DNA from: Actinomycetes bacterium
GTDB lineage: Bacteria > Actinomycetota > Thermoleophilia > Gaiellales > Gaiellaceae
Direction: 5' to 3'
Length of the DNA stretch: 52,561 nt
Assembly (NCBI GenBank): GCA_026708005.1
Contig: JAPOVR010000059.1
Coordinates: 1 to 52,561 of the forward strand
Part shown: positions 46,077 through 52,561 of the stretch, piece by piece
Layout: every line of letters begins with the position of its first letter
How positions within the stretch are numbered: the stretch's first letter is position 1
Notes under the pieces: model-generated
Databases searched by the model: none
Seen by the model: the letters and a program-made list of their open reading frames with translations, nothing else
What the model was told of the DNA's origin: nothing
Made by a program: the position numbers and the translations under genes

Positions 46077-48295
46077 CTACGGGAACGGCACCCACCTTCG
46101 CTCGTCCCACGCCGAGAGCAGGTTCGCCATCACGCCCGCCTCGGAGACCGTGAACAGCCTGTCCCCGATGACCAGCGAGCGACGCACCGGCTCCCTGCCC
46201 GGGTGCGAGACAGAGCCGACGCGCTCGATCCCACGGTCGCGGGCCACCTCTGCGCCGATTGCCGACGACGCCCAGGTCTCGCCGGCCCTCTCGTCGAAGC
46301 TGTACCCAGACACGGGCAGCACCGCGAGGCTGCGCACCGGCCACCACAGGAACGCGTGATGGTCGTACTCGACGTCGGAGTGGGTATCTTGCCCAAGCCC
46401 CCCGGCGTGCGGCCGGGTCGGATCGTCGAGGTCGCTGATGTCGAAGAGCGAGATCTGCGTGCCGCGAACCCGGCCCTGCCCGGTCGCGTCTTGGCCGACG
46501 CCCAGAAGCAGCCCGTCGCCCACAGGATGGAGGTAGGCCGAGAAGCCGAGGATCTTCAGCTCGCCGCGCACCCGCGGGTTCGTCGGATCCGAGAGGTCGA
46601 CCGTATACAGGGGGTCGACCTGCCGGAACGTCACGACGTAGCTGACGTCTCCGATGAAGCGGACCGCGTAGATCTGCTCGCCCTTGCCGAGGCCGCCAAC
46701 CCTGCCCACCTCGCGCAGCTCGTCCCCATCCTCGGCAAGGACGGTCATGAAGCTCTGGCTCTGCCTCGCGAGCTCCTCATCCCACCAGCTGGGCTGCTCG
46801 GTGCTCGCCACCCGCAGGTACCCCTCGTGCTCAGACATCGAGAACTGGTTCAGCAGCGTTCCGCACACGGTGCCGCTGGCCCGATACTCGGTGTGCCGCG
46901 GCTCCTAGGTCGCAAACTTGTGGATGACGGTCTCGATCCGTCCGGGGCCGCGCCCGATGCTCGCGATCTCCTCCCAGTCGAGCCACTGCTGCGTTGCCGT
47001 GTAGAGACCGGTTGTCGAGGCGTACACGAGCTGTCCATCGGTCATGACCGAGTCGGTGTCGACCGGCTGCACGCCGGACTCGACATCGAGCGTGAGCACC
47101 GTGAGCATGCCGAGGCCCGAGAACGTCTCAGGGTGGCGCACACCGTCGCAGTCGGCAAGACCGGTCGTCGTCTCCCCGCTGGACCGGTCGATGCACGAAG
47201 CCGGGAAGCCAGTCCTCAACGGTCGTGCGCCTGATCACGCCTCGATTCAGCGTGGTCGCAACGACCTCGCCGATCCTTCCCTGGCGCGCCGGCCCGGTGA
47301 ACTCGAGCCCGGTTGGAACCGATGAGACGACAACCCGCACGCTCGAGCCGATCTGGCGCGCGTTGATGAAGACACCCTCGACCGCCAGCGTCTCCACCAC
47401 GTGGAGCGCGCCGGGATCGCCGGCATCGATGAGCGTGATCGTGGTCTGCGGCCACGACGGTGGCAGGATTCTCTCCGCGGCAGCCTCCTCGTATGGCAGG
47501 AGGTGCGGGTCGGTCCGGGAGATCACGAACACGCGCTCGCCCGCGAGCAGTAGCCGGTGATCCCAGCCCTCGAGTGCGATCGAGTCAACGACGTGCGGGA
47601 CCGTCGCCGTCGCCTCCAGGGCATACAGCCGTTCATGGGTAACGACGAACATCAGCGTGCCGTCGGTCTTGACGATGTCCGGCTCGTCGATGCCTGCCTC
47701 CTGGACGTTCGTGCCGGAGAAGGCGCTGTCGGAGGTCTCGACAACACGCGAGTCGCTCCCGCCTAGCGGTGCGACAGCGGCCTCAGGCATCGCGGCTGGA
47801 GCAGGCGCAGGGGCTGGGGCGAAGGCGGGACCGCAGCCGCGGCGGGCTCGGCCGCAAGCACGGCAGCGTCGCCGGCGAGGAACGTCCTGACGGCCATGCC
47901 GTACTGCGGCAGCCCCCAGGGACCGACGAGCTCGATCGCCTGGTCCTGAGCGTGCTCGAGGAACGCCTCGCAGCTCGGAAACGCCGTGAGCTCACGAAGG
48001 ACAACCGAGGTCGAAACGGCTCGGCCGCCGGGAGGAGACACAGGCCGATCCTAGCCCAGGCCAAGGCCTCGCTCGACCCGACCGAGCTCGCCTGACAGGA
48101 TGACCGGTGGGGACTCGACCCCGCCGGGAGGAGAGGCAGACCGGCCCTGATCGACGCCGACCCCCGCCGCGGTCTGCAGAGGCTCGTGCGGCCTGGCGGC
48201 GGGCTGCCGCCGGTCACGATCGCCGGCACGACCCCGGCAGCGGTCGCCGCTACAACCGCTATCGCCCCTAGTACAACAACCTTCGCCTGGCGCAT
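46077..48295 (-). pseudogene. Secreted beta-propeller protein, broken
   Basis: Starts at ATG 48295 with a signal peptide (VVVLGAIAVVAATAAGVVPA) and GGGGGAG just upstream. Later frames give LRELTAFPSCEAFLEHAQDQ, then TNVQEAGIDEPDIVKTDG, and finally LLNQFSMSEHEGYLRVAST with YVVTFRQVDPLYTVDLSDP: the hallmarks of the secreted C-terminal beta-propeller (Beta_propel) family of about 650-700 residues. Lesions: frame changes somewhere between 48100 and 48040, near 47815 and near 47205, and TAG at 46905. Probably a former cell-surface protein of unknown function. Confidence 0.82.
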
Positions 48296-48466
48296 GATCT
48301 CCCCCCTCGGGTCGCGTCTGTCATTGATCCGGTACCTCTTCGACAGCCGGTCGGGGGAGAAAGTTCCCGCGGCTCGATCAGGCGGCGCCGGTCTGCAAGG
48401 GGCGCGGTGAGCGCGCCGCACACACGCTGACCCGCGGGTCAGACCGGTTGGCTCGGGCGAGCCGCG

Positions 48467-48567
48467 GAGGCCGACGAAGCTCGACGTCAGCCGAGGAGAT
48501 CTGGCCGGTCGACTGCATCGAGCTCGGCTCGGTCGCAGAGGCCGACGAAGCTCAGCTCAGCCCGAGG
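48467..48567. repeat. Direct repeat at VOC gene 3' end
   Basis: GAGGCCGACGAAGCTC begins both copies (48467-48496 and 48538-48567), followed by a similar TCAGCC(C)GAGG; pitch 71 bp. The second copy covers the stop codon of the VOC gene on the minus strand. Confidence 0.55.
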
Positions 48568-49003
48568 GCTTCTCGATGAACTCGAGCGTGATCCCGTCTG
48601 GATCGCGCAGGTACGCGATGCGAAGGCCCCGGTTGGGACCCTGCTGCAGCGTCACGGGCGGGCCGAGGGCGTAAACGTCGTCCGCTGCCGCGGCCGCGAG
48701 CGCCGCGTCCAAGTCGCTCACGTCGTAGGCAACGTGCGCGAAGCCGACGTCGCAGGGCCGCGGACGAATATGCACCCGGTCCTCCGGAGCGCGGTACTCG
48801 ATCATCTCGATCGTGTGGCCGTGCCCACGGAGGTAGGCCACCATCACCTCCGCGCCCTCGACACCGGTGATTGCCTCGATCACGTCGGGGTCCCGGGGCT
48901 CCATCGAGACGAGCTCGAGGCCGATCACGTCGCGAAAGAACGCGACGCAGCGCTCAACGTCCGAGACCGTGAAGCTCGTGTGGTTGGTGTCGACAACGAC
49001 CAT
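48557..49003 (-). CDS. VOC-fold glyoxalase/epimerase-like protein
   Basis: A 148-residue VOC protein with likely metal ligands His8 (TNHTSFTVSD), His near 91 (FAHVAYDVSD) and Glu near 142 (DPDGITLEFIE). Overall similar to the VOC protein at 39951. The start ATG 49003 has no good ribosome site. It is followed on its 3' side by a duplicated fragment of its own end. Reaction not predictable. Confidence 0.86.
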   Translation of the reverse strand: MVVVDTNHTSFTVSDVERCVAFFRDVIGLELVSMEPRDPDVIEAITGVEGAEVMVAYLRGHGHTIEMIEYRAPEDRVHIRPRPCDVGFAHVAYDVSDLDAALAAAAADDVYALGPPVTLQQGPNRGLRIAYLRDPDGITLEFIEKPSG

Positions 49004-49033
49004 CGGCAGGGTTAGAGCAGGCGGCGCCCGGCG

Positions 49034-49255
49034 TCAGGCGGTTATCTGCTGCTCGCTGGCCGTCACGTCCTCCTGACTGCCCGGGTCCGCCTTGGCCTCG
49101 TCGAGGGCGTCCGGATCCTCCCCGCGTGCGATCGCCTCTGCGCGCAGCTTCTTCGCCTCTTGGCGCGCGGCGCGGCGGCGGGCTTTCTCCTCGCGCTTCT
49201 CCGCCATCCTCTGCTCCCGCAGACGTTTCTGAACGCTCTGTACTGATTTCGCCAT
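49034..49255 (-). CDS. Small charged helical protein, 73 aa
   Basis: From ATG 49255 (GGAG 9 nt upstream) to TGA 49034. Almost the whole chain is Lys/Arg/Glu/Ala-rich helix (VQKRLREQRMAEKREEKARR, KKLRAEAIARGEDPDALDEA), likely a single long helix or coiled coil with an acidic tail. No signal peptide or membrane segment. No family recognised; it could bind nucleic acid or ribosome. It lies 30 bp upstream of the VOC gene. Confidence 0.6.
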   Translation of the reverse strand: MAKSVQSVQKRLREQRMAEKREEKARRRAARQEAKKLRAEAIARGEDPDALDEAKADPGSQEDVTASEQQITA

Positions 49256-49405
49256 GGCTCTCGCTCCTCGGTTCGGACTGTGCGCTCGTCGACCCTCCGG
49301 TTCGCGGTTGATCTCTGAAGGATACGGCGTCTGGATGCAGGCCTGCGAACTAACTGTCCCCTCTTGGCATTCGCCTTCCTGGCCCACGGCGGTTGCAGCG
49401 GCGCG

Positions 49406-49454
49406 CCTGCAAGCCGAGGTTGCAGGATACGCAGCCACCGTGTAGATTTTTGGT
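49406..49454 (+). promoter_or_regulatory. Promoter with palindrome over -35, metal operon
   Basis: TTGCAG (49420-49425), 17 bp, then TAGATT (49443-49448), 6 nt before ATG 49455: a well-spaced promoter for a leaderless transcript. The dyad CCTGCAA-gccgagg-TTGCAGG (49406-49426) overlaps the -35 box, a natural place for repression by the operon's own DtxR-like regulator. A second palindrome GCAGGCCTGC lies at 49337-49346. Confidence 0.6.
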
Positions 49455-50456
49455 ATGCCGAAAGTATCATTCACCCGACGGCAACTTCTGGCATCGGCGG
49501 CCCCAATCATCGCGTCGGTCCCGCTCGTCAAGCTGGGCCTCGACAGTGCGTCGGCGCAGGATCTACCACCGCCTGACGACAACCTCGATCCACACGACCA
49601 CATGCACGCGGCGCACATCGGCGCTGAGGTCCCGGCTCCAGGTGAGCCAAACGACACCGACGCCCTCCTCTACCCGCCGGCGGCGACCCCGTACCAGCCG
49701 GGCCGCCTTCAGAAGTACGACCTCACCGCGATCGACGTCGAGCTGGAGGTCGCTCCGGGCGTCTTCTACCCCGCGTGGACCTACAACGGCACCGCCCCCG
49801 GCCCCGTGATCCGGGCCACCGAGGACGACCTCCTCCGCGTCAACTTCGTCAACGCGGGAACGCACCCGCACACGATCCACTTCCACGGCATCCACCCGGC
49901 GAACATGGACGGCGTCTTCGAGGTGGTCGACCCGGGCGGGTCGTTCGTCTACGAGTTCCCGGCGCGACCCTGGGGGCTGCACCTCTACCACTGCCACTCG
50001 ACGCCCCTGAAGAAGCACGTCGCCAAGGGGCTCTACGGCGCATTCATCGTCGACCCACCGGAGACTCGGCCGCCTGCGCAGGAGCTCGTGATGGTCATGA
50101 ACGGCTTCGACACCGACTTCGACGGCGAGAACAACTTCTACACCGTCAACGGCAAGTCGTTCTTCTACGCCAAGTACCCGATCATCGTCCGCCGGTCGGA
50201 GACCGTCCGCATCTACCTCGTCAACATCACCGAGTTCGACCTCATCAACTCCTTCCACCTCCACGGCGACATGTTCAGGCTGTACCGGACCGGAACGACT
50301 CTCGACCACGAGCTCACCGACACGGTGATGCTCTGCCAGGGCGAACGGGCAATCCTCGAGATCGACTTCAAGAACACCGGCCTCTTCATGTTCCACGCCC
50401 ACCAGGCCGAGTTCGCCGAGCTCGGCTGGATGGGCTTCTTCAACGTGGTCGACTAG
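49455..50456 (+). CDS. Two-domain multicopper oxidase, exported
   Basis: A 333-residue copper oxidase with a Tat-like signal (FTRRQLLASAAPIIASVPLV). Copper ligands: H142 and H144 (HFHG), H179-C180-H181 (LYHCHSTP, type 1 and trinuclear), then H268 and H270 (FHLHG) and H314 and H316 (FHAHQAEF). Only the first domain keeps the type-1 Cys, as in two-domain laccase-like enzymes. With a ZIP transporter and a DtxR regulator downstream it probably oxidises or detoxifies a metal such as copper, iron or manganese outside the cytoplasm. Confidence 0.9.
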   Translation: MPKVSFTRRQLLASAAPIIASVPLVKLGLDSASAQDLPPPDDNLDPHDHMHAAHIGAEVPAPGEPNDTDALLYPPAATPYQPGRLQKYDLTAIDVELEVAPGVFYPAWTYNGTAPGPVIRATEDDLLRVNFVNAGTHPHTIHFHGIHPANMDGVFEVVDPGGSFVYEFPARPWGLHLYHCHSTPLKKHVAKGLYGAFIVDPPETRPPAQELVMVMNGFDTDFDGENNFYTVNGKSFFYAKYPIIVRRSETVRIYLVNITEFDLINSFHLHGDMFRLYRTGTTLDHELTDTVMLCQGERAILEIDFKNTGLFMFHAHQAEFAELGWMGFFNVVD

Positions 50457-50459
50457 ACG

Positions 50460-51686
50460 ATGGAATCCGCCTCCCCCACAGCCGGCTCTGCGACAGCGAC
50501 GCGCGCGCCGCAGCTGAAGTGGCGCATCTGGGCGCTCGTACCCATCCTCGCGCTCGTCGCAGCGGCGTCGACCTTCGCCGCTGCGGGCGGATCGCTGATC
50601 GGCCTCATCGGCACCAACCCCCCTCCGGCCGACGAGTTCGACATCCGCCGGGTTGAGCTCAAGGAGGGCGAGATTCGCGTCAGGGTGACGAACCCCCAGC
50701 GCGAGGATCTGACGATCGCCTCGGTGACCGTTGACGACGCGATCGTGAACTTCGACCTCGATGGCCCACAGACCCTGGGCCGCCTCGGCTCGAGCACGGT
50801 GGTGATCCCGTACTTCTGGGTCGAGGACGAGCCGCTCGTCATCGGCATCACGAGCTCGACGGGTGTCGAGACAGCGACCGGCGTCGCCGCGGCCGTCACC
50901 ACACCCACCGCGACGGCCGGAGGGTGGCTCGGCTACGGGATCATCGGCTTCCTTGTTGGCATCGTGCCGGTGGCGCTCGGCATCGCCTGGCTGCCCTCGC
51001 TGCGGAATCTGAGCGCGAAGTGGATCGCCGCGTTCATGGCGCTGACGGCGGGGCTCCTGACGTTCCTCGCGATCGACGCCCTCGAGGAGGCGCTCGCGCT
51101 ACAGGCCCTCCTCCCCAGCGCCATCGGCGGTGTGGGGCTCGTGCTGGTCGGCGTCGCGGTCAGCTACCTCGCGCTCGCGTGGATCAGCAGCCTGTTCTCT
51201 GCCCGCAGCGCCGGTGAGCGCAACCCCACGCTAAGCGGCCTCTCCCTCGCGACGCTGGTGGCGATCGGCATCGGCCTGCACAACCTCGGCGAGGGGCTTG
51301 CGATCGGCTCGGCCTTCGCGCTCAGCGAGCTCGTCTTTGGGTCGTTCCTGATCGTGGGGTTCATGGTGCACAACGTGACCGAAGGGCTCGGCATCGCCGC
51401 ACCGATCGCCGAGGGCGGGGCCAGGCCTCGGCTGTACAGGCTCGCCGCGCTCGTCGTCGTGGCCGGTGCGCCCGCGATCGTGGGCGCCTGGATCGGGGGG
51501 TTCATCACGAACGACGTCCTCGGCGTGCTCTTCTTCTCGATCGCCGTCGGCGCCGCCCTCCAGGTGGTCGTCGAGGTGGGCCGCTACGTGGCGAAGCGCG
51601 CACCGGGCGGCCTAAGCTCCGGCTACGCGATCGGCGGCTTCCTCGCAGGGATCGTGATCATGTACCTGACGGGCTTGCTGATCTAG
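50460..51686 (+). CDS. ZIP family metal transporter with extracytoplasmic domain
   Basis: A 408-residue protein: one N-terminal helix (WALVPILALVAAASTFAAAG), a beta-rich extracytoplasmic segment at about 60-150, then roughly eight helices. The ZIP metal-path motifs are HNLGEG (274-279) and HNVTEG (304-309). The extra N-terminal domain is not part of plain ZIP proteins and may take metal from, or dock, the multicopper oxidase. It begins 3 bp after the oxidase stop and its TAG touches the next ATG. Metal (Zn, Fe or Mn) not predictable. Confidence 0.88.
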   Translation: MESASPTAGSATATRAPQLKWRIWALVPILALVAAASTFAAAGGSLIGLIGTNPPPADEFDIRRVELKEGEIRVRVTNPQREDLTIASVTVDDAIVNFDLDGPQTLGRLGSSTVVIPYFWVEDEPLVIGITSSTGVETATGVAAAVTTPTATAGGWLGYGIIGFLVGIVPVALGIAWLPSLRNLSAKWIAAFMALTAGLLTFLAIDALEEALALQALLPSAIGGVGLVLVGVAVSYLALAWISSLFSARSAGERNPTLSGLSLATLVAIGIGLHNLGEGLAIGSAFALSELVFGSFLIVGFMVHNVTEGLGIAAPIAEGGARPRLYRLAALVVVAGAPAIVGAWIGGFITNDVLGVLFFSIAVGAALQVVVEVGRYVAKRAPGGLSSGYAIGGFLAGIVIMYLTGLLI

Positions 51687-52433
51687 ATGGCTGAGTTCAG
51701 CCCCCGCCCGAGCCCATCACGCCAGCCGTCCGCCCACAAGGGCCGGCACGATGGCAGCGAGGAGCCGCGCCACATGCCAGCGCACAGCGAGAGCGAGGCG
51801 GTTCAGGACTACCTCAAGGAGATCTACAAGCTCCAGTCCAGCGAGGGTCGCGCCAGAACCTCGGCAATCGCCGAGGCGACGGGGGTTTCCCCCTCGTCGG
51901 TCACGGGGATGATCAAGAAGCTCGCGACGTTCGGCCTCGTCGAGCACATGCGCTACCACGGTGTCGAGCTAACGCCAAAGGGGGAGCAGATCGCCCTCGA
52001 GATCGTTCGCCACCACCGCCTGATCGAGCAGTACCTCGCCGAGACGCTCGGCCTTCCGATCGACCAGCTTCACCGGGAAGCCGACCGCCTCGAGCACGCA
52101 CTCTCAGAGGAGCTCGAGGTTCACATCGATGCGGCCCTCGGACACCCAACGCACGACCCGCATGGCGACCCGATCCCCGACCCGCAGCTGAGCGTTCCCA
52201 GCGATGACCTCCGGCCGCTCTCGAGCCTCGGGGAGGGTGAGCAGGCCACCGTGCGGCGCGTTCCCGATGGGAACGACGGCCTGCTTCGGTACCTCACCGA
52301 GATCGGTCTCGTTCCGGGCTGCAGGCTGATCCTGACGACGGTCGCACCGTACGGAGGCCCGCTCACGCTGGCTCTCGGCGGCACCGATCGGGCGATCTCG
52401 CGCGAGCTCGCCACACAGATCAGCGTCACCTAG
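51687..52433 (+). CDS. DtxR/MntR-family metal-dependent regulator
   Basis: A 248-residue repressor: winged helix at about 35-90 (DYLKEIYKLQ, TSAIAEATGVSPSSVTGMIK), metal-binding/dimerisation helices with HHRLIEQYLAETLGLP and HPTHDPHGDPIP, and a C-terminal FeoA/SH3-like domain (GLVPGCRLILTTVAPYGGPL). ATG 51687 directly follows the transporter stop; ATG 51774 (GAGGAG nearby) gives the more usual N-terminus. Likely autoregulates the oxidase-transporter operon through the palindrome at 49406-49426. Confidence 0.9.
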   Translation: MAEFSPRPSPSRQPSAHKGRHDGSEEPRHMPAHSESEAVQDYLKEIYKLQSSEGRARTSAIAEATGVSPSSVTGMIKKLATFGLVEHMRYHGVELTPKGEQIALEIVRHHRLIEQYLAETLGLPIDQLHREADRLEHALSEELEVHIDAALGHPTHDPHGDPIPDPQLSVPSDDLRPLSSLGEGEQATVRRVPDGNDGLLRYLTEIGLVPGCRLILTTVAPYGGPLTLALGGTDRAISRELATQISVT

Positions 52434-52437
52434 ACGG

Positions 52438-52561
52438 CGTGCGCGTCTGCTGCTGGCCGGGGCCGTCGCGGCCGCGCTTGTCGCCGCCGTCGTTGTGGTC
52501 TTCGTTGCAGCGGCGCCTGAGGAGAGCGCGATGCCTTCCGAACCGCTGCGGCGCAGCCCCG
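52438..52561 (+). CDS. Start of a secreted or membrane protein, cut by window edge
   Basis: The frame reads RARLLLAGAVAAALVAAVVV then AAAPEESAMP, a typical signal peptide or first membrane helix. No ATG, GTG or TTG lies in frame between the regulator's stop and this stretch, so the start is unclear. It begins within 5 bp of the regulator stop and could be a fourth gene of the metal operon. Function unknown. Confidence 0.3.

Noticed and set aside
45106..46359. Long plus-strand frame crossing element D
   Set aside because: Arg/Pro/Thr-rich, spans a repeat element and the antisense of the beta-propeller remnant, and resembles no protein family.

Overview
The window is high-GC DNA (about two thirds G+C by eye) with actinobacterial habits: GTG and TTG starts, purine-rich ribosome sites mixed with leaderless-looking starts, and many oxidoreductases. 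An actinobacterium, perhaps of the Thermoleophilia type, fits best, but no rRNA or other marker gene is present and the class is an inference. I see no rRNA, tRNA or CRISPR array.

Most of the window (about 1-45 kb) is an accessory catabolic region. It holds seven short-chain dehydrogenases, three xylose-isomerase-like TIM-barrel isomerases in one run (a ketose 3-epimerase, a hydroxypyruvate/2-oxo-tetronate isomerase and an unassigned member), four VOC-fold proteins, a fused hydantoinase/5-oxoprolinase, a D-2-hydroxyacid dehydrogenase, an enolase-superfamily sugar acid dehydratase, two Gfo/Idh/MocA dehydrogenases, an aldo/keto reductase, three PhyH-type Fe(II)/2-oxoglutarate dioxygenases and an isochorismatase-like hydrolase whose catalytic Cys is Ser. 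Uptake is served by a complete carbohydrate ABC set (solute-binding lipoprotein, MalF-type and MalG-type permeases, 32.7-29.0 kb), a separate MalK/UgpC-type ATPase (20.8 kb) and an orphan second MalG-type permease (37.9 kb). Together they look like uptake, oxidation, epimerisation and dehydration of sugars, polyols or sugar acids; the actual substrates cannot be read from the sequence. No conventional sugar regulator is present.

Between 22 and 28 kb lie a small lower-GC patch with a divergent GIY-YIG nuclease and two small genes, and a three-gene export-type ABC/NEW3 operon. The right end (49.4-52.4 kb) is a compact metal operon: two-domain multicopper oxidase, ZIP transporter and DtxR-family regulator, behind a promoter with a palindrome over its -35 box.

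Decay is widespread. A TPP enzyme, a DDE transposase, two lipoproteins, a beta-propeller protein and a CoxG-like protein are broken by frameshifts, premature stops or truncation, while some 35 neighbours are intact. Long gene-poor stretches near 0.3-1, 3.5-4.2, 15.3-18.4, 33.9-34.8 and 45.1-46.1 kb separate the gene blocks. Four of the gaps carry copies of the same ~90-bp element (A 598-680, B 3807-3900, C 34398-34490, D 45411-45495), which contains a conserved hairpin with a C-rich loop. This repeat family is the most interesting unexplained feature of the window.
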